Positions 1-7,815 are shown, counted from the stretch's first letter. The stretch: DNA of 10,974 nucleotides from Pseudomonadota bacterium (GCA_023438115.1 JAEZEB010000229.1:1-10974), one strand, 5' to 3'. The notes: generated by a model not told the origin, from the letters alone. A program made the numbers and translations.

Positions 1-802
1 CGCCCGAGGCTCCGCCTGCGCCAGCGGCGCCACCTGCGCCCCCGGAGGCCGAACCGCCGCCCGAGCCAGCCCCGCCGGCGGCAGCCCGGCCCGCGTCACC
101 GCGACCGCCTTCACCGCCGCCCGGGCCCGCGGGCCGCGCAGCCGAAGTGGGTGCCGGCGGGCGCTTCACGCGCGCGCGCAGGTCGATGTGCGGCAGCACG
201 CCGCTTTCGACCAGGAATTCGTTGGCCTGCTGGTAACCCTCCAGGGCGCGGGGCACCACCAGCTGCTGGATCACGTCCTTCACCGCCACCCAGGTGTCGC
301 GCGGCAGCTTGCTGGCGCTCCACTGCTCCACCAGGATCTGGGCCAGCGCCTCGGGCCGCAGCACGTCCTCGCTGGCGAGCTCCTCGCCGCCTTCCAGGTG
401 CGTGATGCGCAGCTTCAGGTCGTTGAGGTCCCAGACGGCCTTTTCCTGCACCGCCATCGCCAGGCGCGAGGAGAGGATCTTGTTCTCGACGACATCGTCG
501 CCGATCAGCTCCAGGCTGGCCAGCTCCAGCCGCACGCGCCCCGTGGCGGTGGGCGGGATGACCGCGCGCCGCCAGGCGCCGGCGGCGGCGTCCACCCAGC
601 GGGCGGCGTTCTGCTCGAATTCCACCAGGGCGTCGCGCTTCTGGTGCATGTCGCGGCTGCTCTGGGCCTGCGACATCTGCTCGTTGAGGGCGGTGCGCAC
701 CGCCTCCACCACCTCCGGCAGGACGCCGGCCATGTGCGCCACGAACTGCTCACGCGCCTGCCGCGCCAGCGGCGCCGCAGTGGAGGTGAGGGTCGACGAC
801 AC
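1..802 (-). CDS. DUF1631-like protein, 5' part only (runs off left edge)
   Basis: An open minus-strand frame of 267 codons runs from a GTG at 802-800 to the window edge with no stop. I chose the GTG because it lies 11 bases after the secF stop and is preceded by a GAGG that overlaps that stop (TGAGG). The sequence begins MSSTLTSTAAPLARQAREQF. Residues 20-60 are helical and charged. The block around residues 105-133 (NKILSSRLAMAVQEK, then W-DLNDLKLRI) and the later block IDLRARVKR near 205-213 resemble the betaproteobacterial DUF1631 family as I remember it, a family of unknown function and usually several hundred residues long. From about residue 214 to the edge it becomes a Gly/Ala/Pro-rich low-complexity stretch, probably a linker to a second domain outside the window. 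There is no signal peptide or membrane segment, so it is probably cytoplasmic. It is likely co-transcribed with secF. The reading frame is secure; the family name is moderately sure. Confidence 0.68.
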   Translation of the reverse strand, partial: MSSTLTSTAAPLARQAREQFVAHMAGVLPEVVEAVRTALNEQMSQAQSSRDMHQKRDALVEFEQNAARWVDAAAGAWRRAVIPPTATGRVRLELASLELIGDDVVENKILSSRLAMAVQEKAVWDLNDLKLRITHLEGGEELASEDVLRPEALAQILVEQWSASKLPRDTWVAVKDVIQQLVVPRALEGYQQANEFLVESGVLPHIDLRARVKRPPAPTSAARPAGPGGGEGGRGDAGRAAAGGAGSGGGSASGGAGGAAGAGGASG

Positions 803-813
803 GGCCGCCGGCC

Positions 814-1767
814 TCAGACGGTGGCGCCCGCGTTGGGGTCGTTGGGATCGCCTTCGCGCTTCGTCGGCGTCTTCATCAGGTCCTCGCGCTTGACACCCAG
901 CCACATGGCGATGGCGGCGGCGACGAACACCGACGAATAGATGCCGAACAGGATGCCGATGGTCAGCGCCAGGGCGAAGTAGTGCAGCGTCGCGCCGCCG
1001 AACAGCAGCATGGACAGCACCATCACCTGCGTCGAGCCGTGGGTGATGATCGTGCGGCTGATGGTGGAGGTGATGGCGTGGTCGATCACCTGCACCGTGG
1101 TCATCTTGCGCTGGCGCCGGAAGGTCTCGCGGATCCGGTCGAAGATCACCACCGATTCGTTGACCGAGTAGCCCAGCACCGCCAGCACCGCCGCCAGCAC
1201 CGCCAGCGAGAATTCCCACTGGAAGAAGGCGAAGAAGCCCAGGATGATGATGACGTCGTGCAGGTTGGCGAAGATGGCCGCCACCGCGAACTTCCATTCG
1301 AAGCGCAGCGCCAGGTAGATGATGATGCCGACGATCACCATGCCCAGCGCCTTCAGGCCGTTGACCACCAGTTCCTGGCCCACCTGCGGCCCGACGAACT
1401 CCACGCGGCGCAGGGTCACGTCCGGCGTGACGGCGCGCAGGGCCTGCAGCGTGTCCTCGCTCTGTTGCGCGGAACTCACACCTTTCTGGGGCGGCAGGCG
1501 CACCAGCACGTCGCGACTGGAACCGAAGTTCTGCACCTGCACGTCCGAATAGCCCAGGCGCGCGATGGTGTTGCGCACCGCCTCCACGTCGGCCGGCTGC
1601 GAGTAGCTCACCTCCATCACCGTGCCGCCGGTGAACTCCACGGACAGGTGCAGGCCCCGCGAGAAGAGGAAGAAAACGGCGGCCAGGAACGTGACGATCG
1701 AGATCACGTTGAAGACCAGCGCGTTTTCCATGAACGGGATGTCCCGCCGGATCTTGAAAAACTCCAC
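814..1767 (-). CDS. secF: Protein translocase subunit SecF
   Basis: SecF pairs with SecD in the inner membrane. Together they use the proton gradient to pull exported proteins forward and release them on the periplasmic side of SecYEG. The 317-residue length is normal (E. coli SecF is about 323). The first membrane helix is at about residues 17-36. It is followed by the family signature VEFTGGT at 43-49 and a periplasmic domain to about 135. Five further helices follow from about 138 to 290. The conserved segment GYSVNESVVIFDRIRE spans 199-214; its Asp210 matches the charged residue of helix 4 implicated in proton coupling in this family. The C-terminus after 295 is a short charged tail. The start is GTG (1767-1765), supported by AAAGGA six bases upstream. 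It lies 45 bases after secD, with a strong palindrome in the gap. Confidence 0.97.
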   Translation of the reverse strand: MEFFKIRRDIPFMENALVFNVISIVTFLAAVFFLFSRGLHLSVEFTGGTVMEVSYSQPADVEAVRNTIARLGYSDVQVQNFGSSRDVLVRLPPQKGVSSAQQSEDTLQALRAVTPDVTLRRVEFVGPQVGQELVVNGLKALGMVIVGIIIYLALRFEWKFAVAAIFANLHDVIIILGFFAFFQWEFSLAVLAAVLAVLGYSVNESVVIFDRIRETFRRQRKMTTVQVIDHAITSTISRTIITHGSTQVMVLSMLLFGGATLHYFALALTIGILFGIYSSVFVAAAIAMWLGVKREDLMKTPTKREGDPNDPNAGATV

Positions 1768-1773
1768 TGCTTG

Positions 1774-1779
1774 TCCTTT
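1774..1779 (-). promoter_or_regulatory. Ribosome binding site of secF
   Basis: AAAGGA on the minus strand, six bases before the GTG start of secF. It decides that start, as no ATG is available at a sensible position. It begins only two bases after the intercistronic palindrome at 1782-1800, so folding of that palindrome could affect access to it. Confidence 0.7.
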
Positions 1780-1781
1780 GG

Positions 1782-1800
1782 CGGGCCGCCGGGCGGCCCG
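1782..1800 (-). repeat. Intercistronic GC-rich palindrome between secD and secF
   Basis: A perfect inverted repeat has 9-base arms (CGGGCCGCC and GGCGGCCCG) around one centre base. As RNA it would fold with eight G-C pairs and a three-base loop. It fills most of the 45-base secD-secF gap. No U-run follows on the minus strand, so it does not look like an intrinsic terminator. It may act as an mRNA stability or translation-tuning element; that role is inference. Confidence 0.6.
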
Positions 1801-1812
1801 AGACCTATTTTT

Positions 1813-3696
1813 CTACTCTGCCTTGGTTATAGCCTGATCGGCCTCGGGCCGCCAGACCGTCCCGATGGACACCGTCTTGAGCTTCTTCTGCCGGCCGTAC
1901 CAGAAATTCACCAGGCCGCGCGAGAAGAAGACGGCGGAGAACATCGAGGTCAGGATGCCCAGGCAGTGCACGACGGCGAAGCCGCGCACCGGGCCCGAGC
2001 CGAAGGCGAGCAGCGCGATGCCGGCGATCAGCGAGGTCACGTTGGAGTCCAGGATGGTGGCCCACGCGCGGTCGTAGCCGGCGTGGATCGCCGCCTGCGG
2101 CGAGGCGCCGGCGCGCAGTTCCTCCCGCACCCGTTCGTTGATCAGCACGTTGGAGTCGATCGCCATGCCCAGCGTCAGCGCCATGGCCGCCATGCCGGGC
2201 AGGGTCAGCGTGGCCTGCAGCATGGACAGGATCGCCACCAGCAGCAGCAGGTTGACCGCCAGCGCAATGCTGGAGAACACCCCGAACAGCATGTAGTAGA
2301 CGATCATGAACAGGCAGATCGCCGCGAAGCCCCAGGCCACGCTGTCGAAGCCCTTCTGGATGTTCTCGGCACCCAGGCTCGGGCCGATGGTCATCTCCTC
2401 GATGATCTCCATGGGCGCGGCCAGCGAGCCGGCGCGCAGCAGCAGCGCGGTGTCGTTGGCTTCCACGGTGGTCATCGCGCCCGAGATCTGGACGCGGCCG
2501 CCGCCGATCTCGCCGCGGATCACCGGCGCCGTCACGACCTCGCCCTTGCCCTTCTCGAACAGGAGGATGGCCATGCGCTTGCCGACGTTCTCGCGCGTCA
2601 CGTCGCGGAAGATGCGCGAGCCCTTGGCGTCCAGCGTCAGGTGCACCGCGGGTTCCTGCGTCTGGCCGTCGAAGCCGGCCTGCGCGTCGGTGAGGTTCTC
2701 GCCGGTGAGGATCACCTGCCGGCGCACGATCACCGGCCGGCCCTGGCGGTCCAGGTAGCGCTCGGAGCCGAAGGGCACCGGGCCGCTGCCGATCTCGGCC
2801 GCGCGCCCCTCGGTGCTCTCGTCCACCATGCGCACTTCCAGCGTGGCGGTGCGGCCCAGGATGTCCTTGGCGCGCGAGGTGTCCTGCACGCCGGGCAGCT
2901 GCACCACGATGCGGTCGGCGCCCTGCTGCTGGATCACCGGCTCGGCCACGCCGAGTTCGTTGATCCGGTTGGCCAGGGTCACGATGTTCTGCTTCAGCGC
3001 CTGGTCCTGCACCAGGCGCGCGGCCTCGGGCTTGATCGTGGCGCGCAGCACGGTGGTGTCACCGCGCTGGGAATCCGCGACCACCAGGTCGGGCAGCTGG
3101 TCGGCGATCAGGCGGCGGCCGGCTTCCAGCGCCGCCGGGTCGCGGAAGGCAACCTCGACCACCTCGCCGTTGCGCTCGATGCCGGCGTGGCGGATGTTCC
3201 GCTCGCGCATCAGCGAGCGCAGGTCACCCGCGAAGGACTCGGCCTTCTTGGTCAGCGCGGCCTGCATGTCCACCTGCAGCATGAAGTGCACGCCGCCGCG
3301 CAGGTCCAGGCCCAGGTACATGGGACGGGCGTTGATCGCCTCCATCCAGGCCGGGGTGCGCGAAAGGAGGTTCAGCGCAACGATGTAGCTGGCGTTGTTC
3401 TCGTCGGGCGAGAGCGCGCGCTGGATCACGTCGCGCGCCTTCAGCTGCGTGTCGGCCGTGTCGAAGCGGACCTTGATGGAGGTTGCGTCCTGGACGATCC
3501 CCAGCGGCTGGATGCCGGCCGCGGCGAGCGCCTGCTCGATCCGCGTCCGGGTGGCATCGTCCACGCGCACGCTGCTGCGCGCGGCCGACACCTGCACCGC
3601 CTCGTCCTCGCCGAAGAAGTTCGGCAGGGTGTACAGCACCCCGATCACCAGCGCGACGGCGATGACCAGGTATTTCCAGAGCGGATAGCGGTTCAT
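1813..3696 (-). CDS. secD: Protein translocase subunit SecD
   Basis: SecD is the large partner of SecF in the SecDF-YajC accessory complex of the Sec export channel in the inner membrane. At 627 residues it is close to the usual proteobacterial length (about 615). The N-terminal membrane helix covers about residues 8-26. The signature YLGLDLRGGVHFMLQVDM is at 127-144. The large periplasmic P1 domain extends to about 440 and includes the conserved stretch around GKGEVVTAPVIRGEIGGG (383-400). Five more helices lie between about 450 and 597. Within them, TLGMAIDSNVLINERVREE at 508-526 carries Asp514, the conserved acidic residue of the proton path. The more usual form of this motif is DANV, so DSNV is a mild variant. 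The ATG is six bases after the yajC stop, so translational coupling is likely. The stop is TAG at 1815-1813. Confidence 0.98.
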   Translation of the reverse strand: MNRYPLWKYLVIAVALVIGVLYTLPNFFGEDEAVQVSAARSSVRVDDATRTRIEQALAAAGIQPLGIVQDATSIKVRFDTADTQLKARDVIQRALSPDENNASYIVALNLLSRTPAWMEAINARPMYLGLDLRGGVHFMLQVDMQAALTKKAESFAGDLRSLMRERNIRHAGIERNGEVVEVAFRDPAALEAGRRLIADQLPDLVVADSQRGDTTVLRATIKPEAARLVQDQALKQNIVTLANRINELGVAEPVIQQQGADRIVVQLPGVQDTSRAKDILGRTATLEVRMVDESTEGRAAEIGSGPVPFGSERYLDRQGRPVIVRRQVILTGENLTDAQAGFDGQTQEPAVHLTLDAKGSRIFRDVTRENVGKRMAILLFEKGKGEVVTAPVIRGEIGGGRVQISGAMTTVEANDTALLLRAGSLAAPMEIIEEMTIGPSLGAENIQKGFDSVAWGFAAICLFMIVYYMLFGVFSSIALAVNLLLLVAILSMLQATLTLPGMAAMALTLGMAIDSNVLINERVREELRAGASPQAAIHAGYDRAWATILDSNVTSLIAGIALLAFGSGPVRGFAVVHCLGILTSMFSAVFFSRGLVNFWYGRQKKLKTVSIGTVWRPEADQAITKAE

Positions 3697-3702
3697 CCGG
3701 GC

Positions 3703-4032
3703 TTACTTGATCGAGCCCTTCGGCAGCACCTGGACGACGGCGGTGCGCTGCACCTGCACTTCGACGCCGGGGGCGACTTCGACGCCGAGGTACTGCTCGC
3801 CGAGCTTGGTGACCTTGCCCAGCAGGCCGCCGGCGGTGGCGACCTCGTCGCCCTTGGCCAGCGCCTCGATCATGGCGCGATGCTCCTTCTGCCGCTTCAT
3901 CTGCGGGCGGATCATCACGAAGTACAGCACGACGAACATCAGCACGAGCGGCAGCAGGCTCATGAAGGAGGACTGCATGTCGCCGCCTGCGGCGGCCGGC
4001 GCCGCTTGGGCGAAGGCGGAAGAAATGAACAC
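3703..4032 (-). CDS. yajC: Sec translocon accessory protein YajC
   Basis: YajC is a small inner-membrane protein that associates with SecD and SecF. The product is 109 residues, a typical size. I chose the GTG at 4032-4030 because GGAG lies five bases upstream and because the resulting start MFISSAFAQ is familiar from betaproteobacterial YajC. The same frame stays open much further upstream, but that extension is antisense-type shadow sequence overlapping the next gene. Residues 24-42 (MSLLPLVLMFVVLYFVMIR) form the single membrane helix. It is followed by the family hallmark RPQMKRQKEH at 42-51 and by GDEVATAGGLLGKV at 61-74 in the small cytoplasmic domain. It is the first gene of the yajC-secD-secF cluster; secD starts six bases after its stop. 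The tgt gene often found upstream of yajC in proteobacteria is not here. Confidence 0.96.
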   Translation of the reverse strand: MFISSAFAQAAPAAAGGDMQSSFMSLLPLVLMFVVLYFVMIRPQMKRQKEHRAMIEALAKGDEVATAGGLLGKVTKLGEQYLGVEVAPGVEVQVQRTAVVQVLPKGSIK

Positions 4033-4037
4033 GGTGA

Positions 4038-4043
4038 CTCCAG
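4038..4043 (-). promoter_or_regulatory. Ribosome binding site of yajC
   Basis: CTGGAG on the minus strand, with five bases between it and the GTG start. It decides the yajC start within a frame that otherwise stays open for kilobases upstream. Confidence 0.7.
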
Positions 4044-4081
4044 GTCGGAACGTCGGAAGGGAAAGGCGAACTCCCGCCGGA

Positions 4082-4097
4082 CGGCGGCAGGCCGCCG
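4082..4097 (-). repeat. Leader hairpin upstream of yajC
   Basis: CGGCGGC and GCCGCCG form perfect arms around two bases; in RNA this is a six-pair stem with a four-base loop. It lies in the 119-base gap between the oxidoreductase stop and the yajC start. No clear U-run follows on the minus strand, so if it ends the oxidoreductase transcript it does so poorly. It could equally be a leader structure of the yajC operon. Confidence 0.35.
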
Positions 4098-4115
4098 CCC
4101 GGGGGAGGAAAAAGG

Positions 4116-4121
4116 ATTGTA
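4116..4121 (-). promoter_or_regulatory. Possible -10 box for the yajC-secDF operon
   Basis: TACAAT on the minus strand matches the sigma-70 -10 consensus at five of six bases and stands out in a very GC-rich gap. I find no recognisable -35 at 16-18 bases upstream and no extended -10 TG. Transcription would begin near 4109, giving a leader of about 77 bases that contains the hairpin at 4082-4097. Confidence 0.28.
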
Positions 4122-4151
4122 TGCGGGGGGCCGCGGGACGCCGCGCCGGCG

Positions 4152-7100
4152 TCAGGCTGCCCGCCGGGTCGCGGGGGTGCCGCCGCGCCACTGCTGCATC
4201 AGGCGCTCCCACTGCGGCCGCACGGCTGCGAGGTTGCGCTCCTTGACGTGGCCGTAGCCGCGGATCTGCTCGGGCAGGTTGGCGATCTCGACAGCGAGGG
4301 CGTGGTTGTCGCCCGACAGGCCGGCGACCAACTCCTCCACCGTGGCGCGGTACTCCTCGATGAGGGCCCGCTCGGTGCGGCGCTCCCCGGTGCGGCCGAA
4401 GATGTCCAGCGGCGTGCCGCGCAGGCCGCGCAGCTTCGCCAGCACGCGGAACAGGGCGTAGGTGGACGGTCCGAACTTGCGCTTGACCAGCTCGCCCTTG
4501 TCGTTCTTCTTCGCGACCAGCGGCGGCGCCAGGTGGTAGTGGATGCGGAAGTCGCCCTCGAACTGCTCCGCCACCTTCTCCCGGAACCCGGTCTCGGCGT
4601 GCAGGCGGGCCACCTCGTACTCGTCCTTGTACGCCATGAGCCGGAACAGGCCCTTGGCGACCGTCTCGGCCAGCGTGGTGCGGCCCAGCGGTGCCTCGGC
4701 GGCGCGCACGCGCTCCACCAGGTCCTGGTAGCGGCGGGCATAGGCCGCGTTCTGGTAGTCGGTCAGGAACTCGGCGCGGCGGGCCACCAGGCCTTCCAGG
4801 GTCTCGCGCTTCTTGAACTCGATGACCTGGGCGCTCGGCGCCAGCAGGGCCTGGATCGCGGCGGGATCGTGCGCGGCGCGGCGGCCCCATTCGAAGGCGG
4901 CCTTGTTGTTCTCCACGGCCACGGCGTTCAGCTCCATGGCGCGCAGGATGGATTCGCGCGCCAGCGGCACCCAGCCCTTCTGCCAGGCGTAGCCCAACAT
5001 CAGCGGGTTGGTGTAGATGCTGTCGCCCAGCACGCGGGTGGCCAGGGCGTCGGCGTTGAAAGCGGCGAGGTCGCCCTCGGCCAGGGCGCGCGCGATCTCC
5101 GCGGCGCAGGCGTCGGCCGGGTTCTCCCAGGCGGCGTTCTTCACGAAGGCCGCCGTCGGCGTGCTGTGCGCGTTGAGCGCCACGCGGGTGCGGCCCTGGC
5201 GCATGCGCAGCACCGTTTCCTTGCCGCCGGTGACGATGGGATCGCAGCCGATGATGAGGTCGGCCGCCGCCATGCTCACGCGGGTGGTGCGGATCGCGTC
5301 CTGGCTGTCGGCGATCAGCACGTGGCTCCAGGTGGCGCCGCCCTTCTGCGCGAGGCCGGCGGCATCCTGCGTGACGATGCCCTTGCCCTCGATGTGCGCC
5401 GCCATGCCCAGGAGCTGGCCGATGGTGATGACGCCCGTGCCACCCACCCCGGCGACCACGATGCCGTAGGCCTCGGCGGTCGGCGGCAGCATGGGCGCGG
5501 GAATCTCGCCGCCCTGGTGCGGCGACGGCATCACCGCGGCCGCCTTGGCCTTCTTCTTCAGCTGGCCGCCCTCGACGGTCACGAAGCTGGGGCAGAAGCC
5601 CTTGAGGCAGCTGGTGTCCTTGTTGCAGGTGCTCTGGTTGATGGTGCGCTTGCGGCCGAACTCGGTCTCCAGCGGCTCCACCGACAGGCAGTTGGACTTC
5701 ACGCTGCAGTCGCCGCAGCCCTCGCACACGAGGTCGTTGATCATCACCCGCACGGCCGGGTCGACCATCGTGCCGCGCTTGCGGCGGCGGCGCTTCTCGG
5801 TGGCGCAGGTCTGGTCGTAGATGATGGCCGTGGTGCCCTCGATCTCGCGGAACTCGCGCTGGATGCGCTCCAGCTCGTCGCGGTGGTGCACGGCGATGCC
5901 GGCGGGCAGCGGCGCGCCCTCGTACTTCTCCGGCTCGTCGGTCACGACCACCAGCTTGCGCACGCCCTCGGCCACCAGGCTCTGCGCGATCTGCAGCACG
6001 CTGTGGCCCTCGGGCCGCTCGCCCACGGGCTGGCCGCCGGTCATGGCGACGGCGTCGTTGTAGAGGATCTTGTAGGTGATGTTCACGCCGGCGGCGATGG
6101 ACTGGCGGATCGCCAGCAGGCCGCTGTGGAAATAGGTGCCGTCGCCCAGGTTGGCGAAGACGTGCTTCTCGTTGCTGAAAGGCTGCTGGCCGACCCAGGG
6201 CACGCCCTCGCCGCCCATCTGCGTGAAGCCGATGGTGGCGCGGTCCATCCAGGTCGCCATGAAGTGGCAGCCGATGCCGGCCATGGCGCGCGAGCCTTCC
6301 GGCACCACCGTGGAGGTGTTGTGCGGGCAGCCGGAGCAGAACCAGGGCAGGCGGTCGCCCTTGACCTCCACCACCTGCATCGCGCGCTCCTTGGCCTCCA
6401 GCACCGCGAGCTGCGCGTCGATGCGCGCCTGGACGTCGGCGTCCAGGCCCATCTTGCGCAGCCGGCGCGCGATGGCGCGGGCGATGATGGCGGGCGACAG
6501 GTCGGCGTTGGCGCGCAGCAGCGTGTGGCCCGTCGGGTTCGGGCGCGACCACTCGCCGCCCGAATAGTCGCCCTCGTCGTTCTCGAACTTGCCCAGCACG
6601 TTGGGCCGCACGTCCGGGCGCCAGTTGTAGAGCTCTTCCTTCAGCTGGTACTCGATGACCTGGCGCTTCTCCTCGACCACCAGGATCTCGCGCAGCCCCT
6701 GCGCGAACTCACGCGTGCCCTGGGCCTCCAGCGGCCACACCACGCCCACCTTGTGCAGGCGGATGCCCAGGCGGCGGCAGGTGTCGTCGTCCAGGCCCAG
6801 GTCCAGCAACGCCTGGCGCATGTCGTTCCAGGCCTTGCCGCTGGCGATGATGCCGAAGCGGTCGTGCGGCGTCTCCACCGCGTTGTAGTTGAGGCGGTTG
6901 GCGCGGATGTACGCGAGCGCCGCGTACCACTTGTAGTCGTACAGGCGCGCTTCCTGCTCCAGCGCGGCATCCGGCCAGCGGATGTGCACGCCGCCGGGCG
7001 GCATCTCGAAATCGGTGGGCAGCTGGATGCGCACGCGCTCGGGGTCGATCACCGCCGTGGCGCTGGATTCGACGATTTCCTGGATCGTCTTCATGCCGGA

Positions 7101-7724
7101 CCACACGCCGGCGTAGCGGCTCAGCGCGAAGGCGTGCAGGCCCAGGTCCAGGATCTCCTGCACGGTCGCCGGGAAGAACACCGGCAGCCCGCAGGCCTTG
7201 AAGATGTGGTCGCTCTGGTGGGCGGCGGTGGAGCTCTTGGCGACGTGGTCGTCGCCCGCCACCGCGATCACGCCACCCCAGGGCGTGGTCCCGGCCATGT
7301 TGGCGTGCTTGAAGACGTCCGAGCAGCGGTCCACGCCCGGGCCCTTGCCGTACCAGATGCCGAAGACGCCGTCGAACTTGTTGCTGCCCGGCGGCGCGAA
7401 ACCCATCTGCTGCGTGCCCCACAGCGCGGTGGCGGCCAGTTCCTCGTTCACGCCGGGCTGGAAGACGATGTTCTGCGCCTGCAGGTAGTCCCTGGCCTTC
7501 CACAGCGCCTGGTCGTAGCCGCCCAGCGGCGAGCCGCGGTAGCCGCTGATGAAGCCGGCGGTGTTCCTGCCCGCGAGCGCGTCGCGCTGCCGCTGCAGCA
7601 TGGGCAGCTTCACCAGGGCCTGCACGCCGCTCATGAAGGCGCGGCCCACGTCCAGGGAGTACTTGTCGTCCAGCGTGACGGTCTCGAGCGCCTTGCGGAT
7701 GTGTTCGGGCAGCGGTGCATTCAT
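4152..7724 (-). CDS. Fused indolepyruvate-type ferredoxin oxidoreductase (alpha+beta in one chain)
   Basis: This is a 1190-residue thiamine diphosphate enzyme that oxidatively decarboxylates 2-oxo acids to acyl-CoA with electrons passing to a ferredoxin-type acceptor. The family is named for indolepyruvate (EC 1.2.7.8) and related aryl-pyruvates. In archaea the two parts are separate IorA and IorB; here they are fused. The N-terminal pyrimidine-binding domain carries GFISGYRGSPLGGYD at 57-71. The cofactor-binding domain at about 460-640 has a CSGC pair (C463, C466) and the ThDP motif GDG (527-529) with Asn556. A cysteine cluster at 667, 670, 673, 679, 700, 706 and 711 is the likely Fe-S site. 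The IorB-like part starts near 753 with GVGGTG at 759-764, and a C-terminal DUF6537-like region follows. I chose the MNAPLPEHIRK start because AAGGAG lies ten bases upstream; an upstream ATG at 7823 would run into the divergent regulator's promoter. Exact substrate is not shown by sequence. Confidence 0.93.
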   Translation of the reverse strand: MNAPLPEHIRKALETVTLDDKYSLDVGRAFMSGVQALVKLPMLQRQRDALAGRNTAGFISGYRGSPLGGYDQALWKARDYLQAQNIVFQPGVNEELAATALWGTQQMGFAPPGSNKFDGVFGIWYGKGPGVDRCSDVFKHANMAGTTPWGGVIAVAGDDHVAKSSTAAHQSDHIFKACGLPVFFPATVQEILDLGLHAFALSRYAGVWSGMKTIQEIVESSATAVIDPERVRIQLPTDFEMPPGGVHIRWPDAALEQEARLYDYKWYAALAYIRANRLNYNAVETPHDRFGIIASGKAWNDMRQALLDLGLDDDTCRRLGIRLHKVGVVWPLEAQGTREFAQGLREILVVEEKRQVIEYQLKEELYNWRPDVRPNVLGKFENDEGDYSGGEWSRPNPTGHTLLRANADLSPAIIARAIARRLRKMGLDADVQARIDAQLAVLEAKERAMQVVEVKGDRLPWFCSGCPHNTSTVVPEGSRAMAGIGCHFMATWMDRATIGFTQMGGEGVPWVGQQPFSNEKHVFANLGDGTYFHSGLLAIRQSIAAGVNITYKILYNDAVAMTGGQPVGERPEGHSVLQIAQSLVAEGVRKLVVVTDEPEKYEGAPLPAGIAVHHRDELERIQREFREIEGTTAIIYDQTCATEKRRRRKRGTMVDPAVRVMINDLVCEGCGDCSVKSNCLSVEPLETEFGRKRTINQSTCNKDTSCLKGFCPSFVTVEGGQLKKKAKAAAVMPSPHQGGEIPAPMLPPTAEAYGIVVAGVGGTGVITIGQLLGMAAHIEGKGIVTQDAAGLAQKGGATWSHVLIADSQDAIRTTRVSMAAADLIIGCDPIVTGGKETVLRMRQGRTRVALNAHSTPTAAFVKNAAWENPADACAAEIARALAEGDLAAFNADALATRVLGDSIYTNPLMLGYAWQKGWVPLARESILRAMELNAVAVENNKAAFEWGRRAAHDPAAIQALLAPSAQVIEFKKRETLEGLVARRAEFLTDYQNAAYARRYQDLVERVRAAEAPLGRTTLAETVAKGLFRLMAYKDEYEVARLHAETGFREKVAEQFEGDFRIHYHLAPPLVAKKNDKGELVKRKFGPSTYALFRVLAKLRGLRGTPLDIFGRTGERRTERALIEEYRATVEELVAGLSGDNHALAVEIANLPEQIRGYGHVKERNLAAVRPQWERLMQQWRGGTPATRRAA

Positions 7725-7734
7725 GGGGGCTTGT

Positions 7735-7740
7735 CTCCTT
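7735..7740 (-). promoter_or_regulatory. Ribosome binding site of the oxidoreductase gene
   Basis: AAGGAG on the minus strand, ten bases before the ATG at 7724. It supports the MNAP start over the longer open frame that begins 33 codons upstream. Confidence 0.65.
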
Positions 7741-7746
7741 CGGGTG

Positions 7747-7775
7747 AGTGTATGCCGCGATTGGCGATATGTCTT
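7747..7775 (-). promoter_or_regulatory. Candidate promoter of the oxidoreductase gene
   Basis: On the minus strand AAGACA (7775-7770) and TACACT (7752-7747) are separated by exactly 17 bases; each matches four of six consensus bases. Transcription would begin near 7740, which puts the ribosome binding site at the very 5' end of the message. That tight fit is a reason for caution. Confidence 0.4.
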
Positions 7776-7804
7776 TGCGTTCTGTGCCTTCGACGGGTTA
7801 GGAT
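7775..7804 (+). promoter_or_regulatory. Candidate promoter of the Lrp/AsnC regulator gene
   Basis: TTGCGT (7775-7780) and TAGGAT (7799-7804) are 18 bases apart on the plus strand, each with four of six consensus matches. The -35 shares base 7775 with the -35 of the opposite candidate promoter, so RNA polymerase binding at the two would be mutually exclusive if both are real. Confidence 0.38.
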
Positions 7805-7815
7805 GAGAAAGGATC

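Noticed and set aside
188..940. Plus-strand frames of 250 and 199 codons over the left end
   Set aside because: They overlap the end of secF and the minus-strand DUF1631-like frame, which has better protein character, a positioned start and no stop to the edge.
1801..1815. T-run (ATTTTT) after the 1782-1800 palindrome on the plus strand, resembling an intrinsic terminator
   Set aside because: No plus-strand gene lies upstream for it to terminate, and the run is several bases from the stem. The A-rich side belongs to the end of secD on the minus strand.
4082..4097. Hairpin read as the terminator of the oxidoreductase gene
   Set aside because: No U-run follows on the minus strand and the stem is short, so I list it only as a leader structure of uncertain role.
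982..4257. A 1091-codon open frame on the plus strand opposite secF, secD and yajC
   Set aside because: It is antisense to three clearly conserved genes. Its translation is rich in His, Arg, Gln, Gly and Ala without domains or hydrophobic segments, as expected when strong third-position G/C bias removes stops from the opposite frame.
3703..6552. A 949-codon minus-strand frame ending in YajC, as if YajC were fused to a long N-terminal extension
   Set aside because: Only the last 109 codons are YajC. The rest is a Arg/Gly/Pro-rich out-of-frame reading of the oxidoreductase gene. A good ribosome binding site and GTG at 4032 mark the true start.
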